Of a stretch of 64,000 nt of DNA, positions 1 to 12,975 are shown one piece after another. This stretch comes from Cricetomys ansorgei (lineage: Eukaryota > Chordata > Mammalia > Rodentia > Nesomyidae). Both the position numbers and the translations under genes were made by a program. The first letter of the stretch is position 1. Each line of letters begins with the position of its first letter. The notes under the pieces are model-generated. The model was not told where the DNA came from. It searched no databases and was given only the letters and a program-made list of their open reading frames with translations. Location of the stretch: the NCBI GenBank assembly GCA_026225945.1, contig JAMJFZ010000690.1, positions 938,501 to 1,002,500 on the forward strand, given 5' to 3'.

Positions 1-1960
1 TCATAAAATAGGGATATCTCAGTTTTTGATGTTCAAGCATTTGGTGTTCATAGTTGTGGCCCTAACTTTTTAGTTCTTTATTTTTTATGATCACATGTTA
101 ATAAAACATTTTATAAACTTAAAGAGTTTTATAATCCTATAAATTTAAATATTTAAAAAGCTGTTTCTTAAGTTTTAAAATTCTAATTTTTTTGTAAAAC
201 CCTAAAATATTTTTAGGCATTGTACATCTGCCTTGGCTGTTGTGAGTAGATAAAGGCCCAGCTGGAGAGAAGGCCTGAGGGTGAGGGGCTGCCTTGCTTA
301 TCACCTTTATTATTATCAAACAGTTTGTTAATTAAGGCACGTTTCCTTCTAGTAGGGAAACACCCTGTCTCAGAGTACTGGACTGGACTGGTCTGTACTA
401 GTACTGGACTAGATGACCAATTGAAGGAAAGTGGCAGCCCTAGCTTCACAGTCATAGCCAGACATACAAACAAACATTTATGATCTGTAGGGAAACCACA
501 CTTGTATAGCAAAAAGATCTGATTTATTAGACCCAAACACATATAATTACATATTCCCAGACCTGTATGCACAGTTATGGCAGAGGAGACAAACTCAAAT
601 CTTACTCAGACACATAGTATAAATAGACATTTACATACATGACATTTCTTGAGTATAAATACCTTCATTTAGGCAAACACTTAATACACTCAACACTCTG
701 TCCACAGAGTTGTTCCCAGATGTTGACAGTCACAAGGATATACAATCTACCAAAGTAGTATTCATGGTTGACCCTGACCTCCAAAAGCTGAGCCAACGTA
801 GACAGGTGTTTTGTACCTACACCTTTGGGAACATTCTGCACCAGCATAACACATAGTGCCATCCATCTAGCACACCTCATCCCTGAGACACACAAAGCCA
901 TTCATAGTCACTACATTGTGGGTTCTCTGCTTCACAATTGGGTCCCCAGATTACCAGTACCTGTAGATTCTAGGGCCCCTGGGTTCATTGTGGCGGCATA
1001 GTCTCACCATTGCTCCAGAAGTTTGCAGAGCCAAAAGCAATTTTTTAGCCCCAGATTTTTTTCCTGGGGTTGCTTATTGGCCTTGGGCATTCTCTGGCCC
1101 TCTTGTAATTTCTCTGTGTCCAGTTAATCTTTTTGTTTGTTTGTTTAGCCTTCTCCTGCCCAAAGAACTAGACTTTTATTTTGAACACCTGAAGTTCCTT
1201 CAGACGTCTATTGTAATGGTCTGGTGTATTTTGTAAACCTCTTTTTATTAGACAAATTGTACCAAGTCTGCCTTTTATCTAGCACTCCCTGTGGCTCTGA
1301 TTTTTGGATTTTTTTAAAAACTCTATGCCCACAGCTCCCTGTAACCTGTTTTGTTTCTCTTTATACTCTTTGGTTTACATTTTTGATAAAGCTTACAGGG
1401 AACATCTGCCTCTGATTGTGTTAGCCTATCCTATCTTCAGAAACTTTTATTTTTATCCTATCTTAATGTTTTGAGAATTTACTTATGACCAGTGTGAAAC
1501 CTGAGCTTGCACTTGCAGTGGCCTCAACAGTGTGCAGCTTCTCTCACTCTGGGCCTCAACAAACCTTGTCTGTCCACATGTGGAGCCCTGTTCTTTGCAA
1601 ACTCACCTCTCCACTTGGGGAGAGACCTGTTAGAGCCACAGAAGGCTCCAGTCTCAAACCTTTTCAGGGGCCTGAGAGTGATGAGTATTCAGCATGTGGC
1701 CCCACTGATGAAGCTTCTTCTGCATCATTGGAAGCTTTTTCAAACCCTGGGCTTGTCCCTCAGTGTCATGGGGTGTCCTTGAAATGCTGTAAAACAATGT
1801 CCAGGGGATAGTTTGAGAAAGAGGTTTGGATCATAGTTTTTTAAAGACTGTAAAGAGGAAAGGGGAAATCTGGACACAAAGTGAAAGGAAGAACAAAGAG
1901 ACACTGACACCAATGAAAGGGCAATGATCAGCAACAAATAAGTCAAACATACACACAGAA
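1..1960. other. Unclassified AT-rich DNA, no gene seen
   Basis: I see no gene here. Open frames on both strands are short, have no recognisable domain or codon pattern, and stop at random. The sequence is AT-rich with T-runs around 1050-1450, consistent with decayed interspersed repeats, but I cannot name a family. Confidence 0.4.
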
Positions 1961-1964
1961 AACC

Positions 1965-3480
1965 AGCTCATTGCCCCTCCAAAAGGGCAGCATGGCCATA
2001 ACCATGTGCAAGGGCCAATGTGGCCTCCCTACATGACCACAGAACTTTGAGCAATACTGCATCCAGCTGTTTTCCTTGAGTTTTCACAAAGGTGCACTTA
2101 AACAAATCAAAGATGCACCCCAAGAAACCGAAGTCGAACAAAACCTCCTTATCTCTAAGGAGATTGTGAGTTCTAAGTGTAGCTATCTCCCTTGTAATAC
2201 CTGCATGTTGCATGCTGACCAGAACCTCCTTGTCCTTGAGGCTCCCATGCCAAATAGAGCTATCTTGTTCCAGGCTTGCTCTCACAGCCAAATATGAAGA
2301 AGGGAAAGGAAACCAGAAAAGAAAAAAGAAAACCGGGTGATGCCAGAACTCAGAGAGTTGGGTTGGAGGATCGCATCCTAGAGGAGCCCCCATATGTTGT
2401 GGGGTCTTTTTGATTTGATTATACTGACACACAACTTGTTGAAAGAAAAGAATTTTTTTTTGATTTGAAGCATAAAAAGGAAAAAAAAAAGAGAGAAAGA
2501 AAGAAAGCTGGACCAGCCAGGGATGTAGTCTCAAATGAAAGTTCACAGCTACAACCCTAACTCAAACTTTTACAAACTCTTTAATCCTGAAATCCAAAAA
2601 CATTTTGTCCCAACATAAACAAAAGTTAGTCATAATTTTTCACCAATCAGAAACTCACTAACAACCATTGTCGGCTTCAACATAACCCAGAAATGACACA
2701 TCTCAGTCACAGGTACCTGACAATCATTTTGTTTTGGCTTTATTGTTAGGCTCTGATGGCTAGGAGATTTTCTCATTTTCCTGGGAACCTGAACTTTGTC
2801 TCTTTTAAAATGGATTTTCCAGTTTAAGATGGCATTGGTTTTGCCATTTTATACCGTTTCACTTTCAGCTCAAAGAGTTACATAGAGTTAAAAGAGTTAA
2901 CAGAAGCAGTCAATAAGAGAGTCCATTGAGAAGCAGGCTGAAGAGTCTCAGAAGAGTCAGTAAGACAGTAGGTTGAGAAGCAGGCTGAAGAGTCTGTTGA
3001 AGCAATCAGAAAGAAGGGTCAGTTAAAGAGCAGCTAAAGTATAAGTTGAAGAGTCAGTTACAGAGGAGTCAGAGTAGTTATTTGAAGCAGTAAATTAAAG
3101 AGGCAGGATGGAACAGTGAAAGCTCAGGGAGAGACACAGAGACAGAGGAAACTTCTGTAGAAGAAGCCCAGAACATAGAGTGAGTTGAACCAGAGGCATG
3201 AGTGTTCAGATGGAGCTAGTCAGAATGACTCAGTCAGCAGTAGGTTTTGGAAGAGTATGGCTGAAACCTTCTGGGTCCAGGCTAGTAGTTTAAATGTTTT
3301 ATATTGTATGAAGGCTGAAGTGTGGTGAGCCCCCAGACTCTGGGCCTAGATTCTGTTGTGAGCTTCTGGTTATATTGCCTATTCTTTTATGGGGAGATTC
3401 TCTGAGCAAAACTGAGTCACTAAAATAGACTGCCAGGAGTGGCTAGTTTTGAGGAAGTCAAAGATTACCTAAAGGAACAT
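1965..3480. repeat. Unclassified interspersed repeat, possibly LTR-retroelement derived
   Basis: No gene is supported. The stretch contains an A-rich tract (about 2450-2510) and a purine-rich block of short imperfect direct repeats (2880-3120). The composition and internal repeats suggest an old LTR-type retroelement fragment, but I could not find paired LTR ends or a target-site duplication. The 192-residue minus-strand frame at 1968-2546 has no recognisable motif. Confidence 0.3.
2880..3120 (+). repeat. Imperfect purine-rich direct repeats
   Basis: Variants of 'gaagcaggctgaagagtc' recur at about 2932 and 2979, followed by several 'agagtcagtta'-like words. Spacing is irregular (about 30-50 bp), so this is a degenerate short tandem region rather than a clean minisatellite. 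Confidence 0.55.
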
Positions 3481-3499
3481 TCCTTCTCTGGTTGAACAT

Positions 3500-4430
3500 T
3501 CAGCTCCATTAAGAGAAACTATTGCCCTAAGTAATGATAAAACTATCAAAGAAAAATCAGGAAAGAAATAAAAAGCAATCTGGAAGTAAGTGAAAATTAA
3601 AACAAATACAAGAAAACCTCTGAGCCACATTCAAAGTAGTCTTGAGAGGAAAAGGAATAGCATTAAGTGCCTACATTAAAAGTCAGAAAGTACACATAAT
3701 CAAGTTAATGACTAACTGTAGAATTTGTAGAAAACACGAACAAGGAAAAGGTAAGCCAAGTAGATGGAAAGAAATGATGTAAATCACAGCAGAAATGAAA
3801 GAAATAGAAATAAAGAAAATGGATACAAAGAAACAAAGAATCTAAGAGCTGATACTTTGAGAAGATAAAAAGATCAACATACTTTTGTCCCAATTAGGTA
3901 AAAAAAAAGACGCAAATTGACATAATCAGAGGTGAACAGGAAATGTTAAAGCAGATGCTAAAGAAATTCATAATATTATCAGGGAATACCTTAAAAGCTT
4001 ATACTCCATTAAGTAAGAAAATCCCCCCAAAATTAATAAGTTTCTAGAGTAATTCAAAGTTGATCCAAGAAGAGTTTATCAACTTGAACTAAGCCAAAAC
4101 AAACAGGGACACCAAAGCAGTAATACAAAACCTTCTGATTAAAAAAAAAAATAGCAGTGGTCCAGATGGATTTGCAGCAGCATTCTACCATATTTTCAAA
4201 AAAGATCCACAGCCACTATTTCATAAATTATTAAAATTAATAAGAAAGAAAAAGGATCAATATCATCTTCCTTCTGCACAGCCAATAGTACTCTAATTCC
4301 AACCTCAGCTAGCTACACAAGAAGTAATGAAAACTACAGGCCTATACCCCTAATGAACTCAGGTACAAAAATTCTCTGTAAAACACTTGCGAAAAATTAA
4401 AACTATGTAACAAAGAGATTGCCCACCAAT
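3500..4430 (+). mobile_element. L1 (LINE-1) ORF2 fragment, sense
   Basis: The A-rich sense strand resembles decayed L1 ORF2 between endonuclease and reverse transcriptase: lysine/asparagine-rich reading, then the ORF2 stretch around 4150-4200 (GPDGF-like, followed by a tyrosine-rich helix) and a 'tatacccctaatgaactc' segment near 4345 that corresponds to the RT region reading P(L/I)SLMN. Frameshifts and stops are everywhere, so it is non-functional. A related ORF2 piece recurs at 12976-13290. Confidence 0.75.
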
Positions 4431-4439
4431 ACCAAGTTG

Positions 4440-5790
4440 GCTTTATCACAGTATTTTTGTGTTTGTTTTTTATTGAAAATTTCTTCATATAATATATCTT
4501 ATCATATTTTCCCATCCCCAATGTCTCCAAGATTCTCAAAACCCACCCAATTTTATATTCTTTCTCGCTCCCTACTTAAAAAAGTAAAAATTACACAAAG
4601 AAAGCAATATGAGACAAAACATATTAAAATACCACTGAGTTCATTTTCTGTTGGTCAAGTACTCCTGAGTGTGGGAAGTACCATGAAGTATGATTAATAA
4701 ACCTAGCAAGACTGCACTGAGGAAAAAGGATTTTTCTTTACCAGTGGATATCTATTGCAGACAGCTGCTTAATTTTGGTGAGAAATTGGGAGCTTGTGTC
4801 TACTTTCCACTCTCAGTGCTGGAATCCCATTTACCTTGAAATTGTGCCAGTCGTGTGCATGTGGTCACATTTTCTATGATATCATATGTGCATCGGTCCT
4901 GTGAGTTTGGAAGAAACAGCTTCTTTTGAGTCATCTATTTGCTCTGGTTTTCATAGACTTTCTTCCTCCTGCATAGATCTGTGAGCCTTGAGGGCAGGGC
5001 TTTGATGACACATCCCATTTAGGACTGAGAGCTTCGAAGTCTCCCACTCTATGCATACTGTCTAGTTGTCACTGTGATAATTACCATCTACTGCAAGAAG
5101 AAGCTTTTCTGAATTTGGTTGAGTGAGTGAATCATCTATAAGCAAAGCACAATGTCATTAGGAGTCATTTATTGCTAAGTTTCCTTTAGCAAAATAATAG
5201 TATTTGGTTTTCCCCTAGTTTCATGAAACAGAATCTTGGCCACTTCATCTATGTCAGGTATTGGTTCCATCTCATGATATGGATCTTAAATCCAATCAGA
5301 AAATGATGGGTTGTTACCACCACTTTGTCATACTACTGTACCAGTATATCTTGCAGGCAGGTCATTGTTGTTAGTTGCATGGTTTCTAGCCATGTTGATG
5401 CTTCCCATCCTTTTCTGGAGTTGTTTCAGTACCAGGAACATTACTTAGGGATTATGATTCTACTTACTACCTCAACTTTTTCATGTTTGATGGAATATAT
5501 AAGTGCTGTCTCGAGTTGTTTATGTGGAGTAACCAATATCCCTGGCAATAGCCTATGATCTCTGGCAGGGGCGGGAGGGTTCTGTGGACCCTCTTTGGCC
5601 AATGACCCAACAACATGTAACTCAACTGTGGCACTAGACGTTTTACTGGGTATCATAATATGTCTGAATTCAGCAAGGTCTCTGGCATTACTTTGTGATT
5701 CCATTTATATTCCTTTCATATTTGCACATATTGCAGAAGCTCCTACAATAGTAGGTTTCCATACAGTATTTAACACTTGGTGTTAGATAG
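4440..5790 (-). mobile_element. L1 3' UTR fragment, antisense (Lx-like)
   Basis: The + strand carries the reverse complement of a rodent L1 3' UTR, including 'tactgtaccagtatatcttg' (5333) and 'taatagtatttggttttccc' (5196). The same landmarks recur at 27300-28060 on the same strand, and in the opposite orientation at 12480-12970, 48480-49330 and 52080-52870. It abuts the minisatellite at about 5790. Confidence 0.75.
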
Positions 5791-5794
5791 GGCT

Positions 5795-7510
5795 AATTAC
5801 TTAGGCACCTGAATATCCCACAGACATCTGGACATCCCACAGACACCAGGACTTCCCATGGGAACCAGAATGTCACCCAGAGTCCAGGGAATCCCACAGA
5901 TGCCCAGGCATCATGCAGGTACTGTGTCATCCCACAGACACCTGGACATTTTTCAGGCCCCCAGATATACTGTAGGCATCCAGACATCTTGCAGGCACAC
6001 AGACACACAGGAACCTGGACATCACACAGGCAACCTGTCATCTGGAAGTTACCAGAGCCTCCCTCAGGCACCTGGACATTTCTCAGGCACCAGGACCTCC
6101 CATGGGCACCAGGGCATCCCACAGGTACCTGGACATCCCACTGGCACCAGGATTTCCCACAGGGACCAGGGACTCCTACAGGCACCTGGACATTCCACAA
6201 GCACCTGAACATCCTGCAGGCTCCAGGGATTTGCATCGGCAGCAGGGCATCCTACAGGCACCAGGGAATCACACAGGTGCCTGAGCATTACACAGGCATT
6301 GGACTGATCTTCAGATACCTGGACATCTCACAGACACCTAGTTATCCTGCAGGTACCCGATATCTTGCAGGCACACAGAGATCATACAGGCACATGGACA
6401 TCGCTCAGGCACCAGGACATCACACAGGTACCTGGCCATCTGGTAGTCACCAGGGCTTCCTGCAGACACCTGGACATTCCACAGATACCTGGATATCCCA
6501 CAGGCACCCAAACATCCTGCAGGCACCAGGACCTCCTATGGGCATCCAGGCATCCCACAGGCACCTGGACTTCCAACAGGTAGCAAGACTTCCCATGAGC
6601 ACCAGGACATTCTCCAGACTCCAAGGAATCCCACAGATTCCAGAGTATCATGCAGGCACTGGGCCAACCCACAGACACTTGGGTATCTATCAGGAACCTG
6701 GATATCTCACAGGTAATAGACATCCTGTCAGCACACAGATGTCACACAGTCACTTGGACAGCACATAGGCACCCAGCCATCTGGCAGTCACAAGGGCACC
6801 TAAACATTTCACAGGTACCCAGGTATCCCACAGACATCCAGATACCCTGCAGACATCCAGATATCTTGCAGGCACCAGGACTTTCTGCAGGTATCAGGTC
6901 ATCTCACAGGTGCCAGGACTTCCTGTGGGCACCAGGGCATCCTGCAGATACCTAGGTCTCATGCTTGCACTTGGCCCACCCCACAGATATCTGGACATCA
7001 CACAGGCTCTCAGGCTTCCTATACTCACCTGGCCATCATGCAGGCACCATCTCATCCCTCAGGCAGCCAGACTTCCTTCAAGTACCAGGGCATCCCATTG
7101 GAGTCTGGTCATCCTGCAGTAACTAGACATCCCACAGGCATCACAGCATTCCACAGGCATCAGGGCTTCCTTCTGGCATCAGGCAGGTACTGGGACAACC
7201 TGCAGACACTTAGACATCCAATGAGTATCCAGACATCGCACAGGCAAATGGACCTCACATAAGCACCAGCTCAGCAATAACCAGGGCATATAGCTTGCAC
7301 CTGGACATCACTTACTCATATCCCACAGGCACTAGGGCCTCCTGCAGGTTGCAGGACAGGTCTCCAGCATACATCTGGCTCTCCTGTAGAGACCCAGCCA
7401 TCCCACTGGGATCTGGTCCTCCTGCAGGCATCTGGGCAGCTCACAGGCACCCAGATGTCACATAGGCACCCAAACTTCATGCAGGTACCAAAATAGCCTT
7501 CCAGAACGAG
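5795..7510 (+). repeat. 19-bp minisatellite, array A
   Basis: About 90 diverged tandem units with a strict 19-bp step; consensus on the + strand is close to CTGGACATCCCACAGGCAC. Reading successive 19-mers from about 5825 keeps register for long stretches. Because 19 is not a multiple of 3, each frame cycles through the unit every 57 nt, so the repeat reads as a quasi-periodic 19-residue peptide in any frame. That explains the long overlapping open frames here on both strands, including 259 codons at 5989-6768; none is a credible gene. Units carrying a 'catctggnagtnac' variant lie at 6042, 6440 and 6781, hinting at higher-order copying of blocks of about 21 and 18 units. Array B (38660-40262) is the same repeat on the opposite strand. 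Confidence 0.95.
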
Positions 7511-9240
7511 TGTCCCATGGAGCCAGGCTCAAGCACCTGGTGAACTATGATGGTATTGGCAATGAAGACTGATCTCTATTGTCCTGGCCCACATGAGCAT
7601 TTTGAGATTCCTAAGTTCCCTCTTGAAAGGAGGGAACCCAAGCCCTAGTACAGTATAATCTTCAGCTGGGACATCTTGCTGTCACTCAGGATCGGGGTTA
7701 TCCCAAGGTTTGGCAGCATGCTCAGGGTCAGGATTTGCTTGGGATTGTTGCATACCTCACTTATCACCCTTATCACCATCTATCTTGTTGCCTTAGCCTT
7801 TGTGCTTGTAACTCTTGGGAAGTATCACAGTCTATGTTCTCCACAACACTATCAGGGAGAGCAATACAAGCAGTGGCCACATCCATGGGAGTGGCAGAAT
7901 TGGCCTGGCAGGCAATGACGCCAGGAGGGTCTGTTGGTTATGAGAGGACAGTTCTCTTGTGTGGATACTCAGTCCAGGAGATGAGATACTCTGGGCTATC
8001 CTCTCATTGCTCAGGAGTAGGGTGATTCAGTAGTTTGGTGGCTAGTTTGGGTGCACGACCTGGTCTAGCTCCAGAGTGCTGCATTTCACCCTGTCCACGT
8101 GGCCTGGACTTTGTACCTGCAGCCTATAATGGCATCCCAGTGTATGTTTTCCCCCACCCATCATGGAGAGCAATATGAGTGGAAGCTGTGGCCATGACTA
8201 TGGCAAAACTGGCCTGCCAGGTACTGGAGAGGCCAGGATGATCTGATGATAGTCTGAGCACCTATCCTTTGTCTTCACTGGGTATGCACACTTACCTGTA
8301 CCCACCTCCAGCCATGTGTCTCCTAGTAGCACTTGCTGCCATTCTTCTGTCTGCTCTGCCCTCTATTTGCCTCTCTTTACAGTGTGCATGTTCCATCTGG
8401 GAACTGGCAGTTCCAGCTTGGCAGGTTGCAACAGGGTGGTTAGTTTGTGGTCTCAGCCTCATGACATCCCAACCAGCCTTCTCTCTCAGGAATGCCTAGC
8501 TCCTCAGTCTTCTATCCTTTTTGTGGCTATGTCTCCAGTTCAGTGTCCTCTGTGCAAGCCACATCTGTGGGCTCACTCTGCTATCCTTCCTCTCCACTCA
8601 TATCCAGGTGACCTTCCAGGTGTGTTACTGACCTAGTCTTTCCAATCACTTTTTATTCACAAAGTAGTATAGTTTTCCTAGTCCCCAAATGTGTGAGGAG
8701 CCAAGGGCAACTTGAGTGGAGGTGATAGACAGCCAGATTTTGCTTACTGCCCTGCCACCATCTTGAGTTCTATCTGTAAGCACTGATCCTCCAACTCAGA
8801 CTTTCCCCACAGTATTCTTCCTTTATGTCTCAGGCAACATCTGTGGACTGAGTGGGGGCCCTGGCCTGTCAGGTAGCTATAGTTCTCTGTATACCTGCTC
8901 TCATGATTCTCTGTTGTGGTTTCTCCTCACTCCTCCATTCCTGACTCTCCTTCAGGCTCATTTCTACAAGCAGCAGGTAGGACCTGTGAGCCAAGTGGGC
9001 ACCCTTTCCAAGTCCTGCAGGCACCAATGTGACTCCATGGACCTACCTTGCAGAGAAGATAGTCAAACAGACACTGCTCCTTATGTACCTCTTCCACACT
9101 GCCGGCCCAAAATGACATCCCATTCCACCATGAAGATCTGTCACCATAGCTGTGTCTTTCCAACCACTCCAAATTTTCATAGTTCTTCTCACAGTACCAG
9201 GTGCCAATGTAGCATCTCTCGTTCTGCAAACATGTGAGGG
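7511..9240 (+). repeat. Arm A flank: diverged ~310-bp tandem units
   Basis: Diverged long-period units: 'gagagcaata' occurs at about 7856 and 8166, and 'ctggcagttccagcttggcagg' variants follow near 8403. Neighbouring text repeats the order 'tttgtacctgcag...cagtgtatgtt...ggagagcaat'. The reverse complement of 36000-38660 aligns with this region, for example 'ggtttggcagcatg' at 7707 matches the minus strand near 38440-38460. Together with array A it forms one arm of an inverted duplication. Open frames (7676-7918, 8269-8636, 8914-9237) show no conserved domain. Confidence 0.7.
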
Positions 9241-9627
9241 ACTGTGGACATCTAGATTGGGGGCATCATAGCAGCTGTTACCAATCCATACTTTAAAAAA
9301 TTACCATCAAATGACAGTTTCTTGGATTCCTTTCAATTAGTCCTTTAGTGCTTACCTATACCACCTAATTTACCCTTATCTTCACCTTCAGCTCTGACTT
9401 ACATATCATCAGGTATGTTGTAACTAATATTCTTTTTATAGTTCTAGGAGCATAGGGTAGAACCCTGACTGACCTTTACAGTCCCATTATGCTCACCCGA
9501 GGCCACCTTCATCTCTGGCTCTCTCTGGGAAGAAAGCCTATATCATTCTGTCTTTGCTTCCTTTTCAATGCCATCTGAAGATCAGTCTTTTCCTTTGTGT
9601 TGTATTATGAGAAATTTATTTAAGTGG

Positions 9628-9629
<2 letters not shown>

Positions 9630-9666
<37 letters not shown>
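9630..9666. repeat. (AC)n microsatellite
   Basis: About 18 uninterrupted CA dinucleotides inside copy 1 of the segmental duplication. The corresponding place in copy 2 (about 50065) has no such run. Confidence 0.97.
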
Positions 9667-9673
<7 letters not shown>

Positions 9674-9924
9674 AGAGGCAGGCAGCCAGACAATAATAAT
9701 AACAGAGTCCAAATGATACTCCAGACCTTTTCTCTTACAACTTATCCCTGTCAGGTTTCAGAAGAGTCTCTTCAGATGAAATCAGATGAAATACCCCAAA
9801 CCATTATTTAGTATCAGTACACCACCATAGGCTAATTCTGTTACCAGGAGTTGAAAAGCATTAATGGTTTGTGGCTTTCATCAGCTTATGAACCAATACC
9901 ATAAGTATAGCTTCTATGCAGTCA

Positions 9925-10215
9925 TTGTTGTTGTTTCTCTGTAACTGTGATAAACATCATGAGCAAAAGCAACTTGGGAGGATAATATTTATTTGGCTTA
10001 AGGACCCTCCTTCTACACTCAGTTACTGAGGGAAATTGGGGCAAGAACGCAAGATGAGAACTGAAGCAGTAACCTGCTTACTGGCACGTCCACATGGCTT
10101 GTTTAGAGTTTTTTATACAACTTAGTACCAACTGACCAAGGGTGGCACTACGCACTGTGAGCTGGTTGCCCTTATTTCAATCATTAATTAAGAAAATGAC
10201 AACCAAACATGTTCA
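9925..10215 (+). mobile_element. hAT-Charlie-like rodent DNA element (URR1-type)
   Basis: Begins with 'tctctgtaactgtgataaac' and continues 'agcaacttgggagga...tttatttggctta', ending near 'ttaattaagaaaatgac'. This order of landmarks is shared with elements at 25205, 62545 and, reversed, 59745. No transposase coding is present, so it is non-autonomous. The family assignment is from recalled consensus and needs a repeat-library check. Confidence 0.6.
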
Positions 10216-12440
10216 TATTCTAGTCTGAAGGTGACGATACTTCAGTTGATGGTACATCTTTCTAAGCACCTGTAGTTTGTGTCAAGTAGTCCAGAAGTAA
10301 AGAGCACAATTATCACTGCGATTTTTAGCAGAGGTCTCAAACTAAAGCATGTTTACATGTTGGTAACTTTCAGTGCCAAGTCCCTGGGCACCTGAATGGT
10401 GCTTCTCAAGTCACATTTATTTCCACCAGAATCCATAGTGTGTGATTCAGTACCAAATGCAGTTTGCATTCCCCTATCCAAGATAGTTGACTGAGGAAGA
10501 TGCCACTTTGATCATGTACACAAAGATAATAGCATGCATACTCTGCGGTAAGGCTACACCATGCTCTTGCTACACCATTCTAGTCTTACCAATGGCTCAC
10601 TCACAATCAGTCTCCAAATTTTTCTATCAGAATTCTACCAGTACTGTGGTCACAATGTGTTGTGGAAGTGGAGAGTTTAAGTCAGGTAAGGTTTGCCCCC
10701 ACCCCACAGTTTTGAGTTGGGAACCATAACGATCTAGGAGGTTTTCAAGTTCACTGACATTCTGCCAACACTCCCCAGGGTGTACAGCACAATATCCTGC
10801 TCCACTCAGCATGGAGGTCCTTCAACATGTTGGAGCATATATTTGGTTGAGATATTAGGAGAGATTAATAATCTCTTTTCTTTCTATATTGCATCACTGG
10901 CATGTAAGAGTAGGAAGAGTTATGTAGAATCCACACCTATGATTATCTACATATTTGTTCTCAATTCTAAAGCCTTAGGGGTAGCTCTAGTCAATGAATC
11001 AAGGTTTCTAGACACAGAATGTTGTTCTCCATATTGTCCTGTAAGGCAAAGCAGTGGAAACCATCCCAGCTCACCTACTCCTGGGCTTGGATACCCTGCA
11101 AACCCTCGTTCTGAGCCATACCTTACTGTTCCACTGCACCCTGGCTCTGCATATCACCTTTCTCTTATATAGAAGAAACCCATTTTAAATAGATCTTCAT
11201 GAGTAGATTTGTGAAAGCCATAGCAAGCCACTGGCATGTGCCTTAGATGCCTCCAGCTCTAGTAGGCATCCTTTAGTCAATATGTAGGTACTCTACAGTA
11301 CTTAGTCCTCTGCTGCACTAATTCTCTGAGATGATGATTTTTTCTGTTTTTATGACTGTTAATATTAAGTAGGTTAAATTAATTTTGTAAATTAGTAGTA
11401 TTTGTGAGTTTTCAACTTGGGAATTATAAGTCACCAATGAGGTACAAAAGAAATGATTTATAAAGAGAAAACTGGAACTTTACCTGCTTCATTTCTCTGC
11501 AGAGTCCAACTGGGCAATTTTACCTATATGCTTAGGCCATGCAGAGAGGGTTCCCAAATTTTGACTATTGTTAAGAAAAAATTGCATACATTTACAACCT
11601 TCTGTGTAGCCATGGTTCACAGTCATGATTAAAACATCTTGAACAAAGTAGGAAGGTGAATTTGTTTTCCACTCAAATGATACATACTAGAGGATTTGCA
11701 ATTATAGCCTTCAATATAGAATTTGTTTCTCTGTCTAAGAGACTAATAGAATTCCATGGGGGCCAAATGTTATAAAGAAAGTAAGACTGTGTGCTTTTAT
11801 AGTGAAAATTACTCTCTTCTACTGTGGAATTTCACTTTTAAAAGAAAATCATCTTTCTTATGGCCTTCATTATTTATAGTAGCTATTTAATGCATGGTAA
11901 TCATCCTGGGTGGTGTTAGCCTTGCCCCACAAGGGCAAATAGTATGTGTTTCCTCTTGCATGTTTCTCTTAAATTTTTATATGTGTGTTTCAATCCAATA
12001 ACCACAAAGACAAGGTAACTTAGTCAGGGACCAGAGGAAATGAGGAGATTAACCAATGAAATGGAAATAGAGTATAGCATTGTAAACAGATAAAGAGTGA
12101 GCTATAATTGAATGGCAATGGGAGAATAGGGTTAAGGCAGGAATGTGGTTAAGTATAAACATCACTAAGGTCTTTTAGAAAAACTACTAATGTAGAAGAC
12201 TCTTAAAATATGTACATATAAGTAAGAAATTTAAATGAAGTCACAATATAATAGGGAAGATAATTCCTCAACTAGACATCTTATGCTGCCAATAAAACCC
12301 TAGTGATAGGAATGGGTTACATCATTTTAAGTCATTAGTCAAAAGAGTTCCATAAATTGCCAACCCCCTCCAAAAAAAATAAAAGAAAAAAAAGAAAAGA
12401 AAAAAAGAAATCAAATCAAGGCTATTTCAATGCTATTGGT
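10216..12440. other. Single-copy-looking part of duplication copy 1, no gene seen
   Basis: No gene is supported. Parts align with 50400-51500 in copy 2, for example the 'atgcttag...tccc/ctcaaa' block at 11530 with 50580, and the 'gtaacc' to 'ataacc' block at 11985 with 51205. The open frame 10780-11172 (130 codons) has no recognisable domain, and an equivalent frame is not evident in copy 2. Confidence 0.5.
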
Positions 12441-12459
12441 GACTCCATAACATGATGTT

Positions 12460-12975
12460 ATGGCCCTATTACCAAGGACACTAATTACTTATGTATTTGA
12501 ACATGGAGAAATCTAGCTGATGCCCAAATACAAGCTTCATCCCTGCTGAGTAGTATTCCTGGTAGTAGAAGTTACACTACATGCTACCAGAGGAGGGATT
12601 TGATTGTCAATAGCAAACAGCTTCAAATCTTGAGACCTACAACAGTAACCTGCCTGGAAGATACCCTGGTATAATAGTGTTACAAAGGTTATGAGAGTAA
12701 CCAACCACATTTTGATTAGATTCAGGGCCGACTCCATGAGATAGAACCCATAGAAGATACTGTGGTATTGGAAAGGAAAATGAGATTGGATAGGTTATGG
12801 GCTGAGGCAAAACCACTTACTACTATTCTGCTACAGGAACGCTGAAATAAAATGACTTCTAAAGAAATTGTGGTATACCCATAGATTAGTGTCTTATTCA
12901 AACAAAATCATAGAGGCTTCTTCCTAAGTAGATGACAATTAACAGAGAGACCCATGACTGGACAATGTATAGAAT
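12460..12975 (+). mobile_element. L1 3' UTR fragment, sense (Lx-like)
   Basis: Carries sense 3' UTR landmarks: 'ctccatgagatagaaccc' (12733), 'ccatagattagtg' (12881) and 'gagacccatgactggacaat' (12948). The homologous L1 in duplication copy 2 (52080-52870) is continuous, whereas here it is interrupted from about 12976 to 13290, so this L1 predates the duplication. Confidence 0.75.

Noticed and set aside
1485..1811. 108-codon ORF with plausible composition
   Set aside because: No domain, no splice or UTR context and no paralog; an overlapping frame is equally open.
2450..2510. A-rich run as an L1 or SINE tail
   Set aside because: No recognisable L1 3' UTR or SINE body precedes it on either strand.
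5795..7510. Possible CRISPR array or long repeat-protein gene
   Set aside because: The repeats are contiguous 19-mers with no spacers, in a mammalian genome; long frames arise from the 19-bp period and occur on both strands.
8914..9237. 107-codon ORF with many Cys/His
   Set aside because: The Cys/His spacing is irregular and it lies in arm A repeat units; the opposite strand is equally open.
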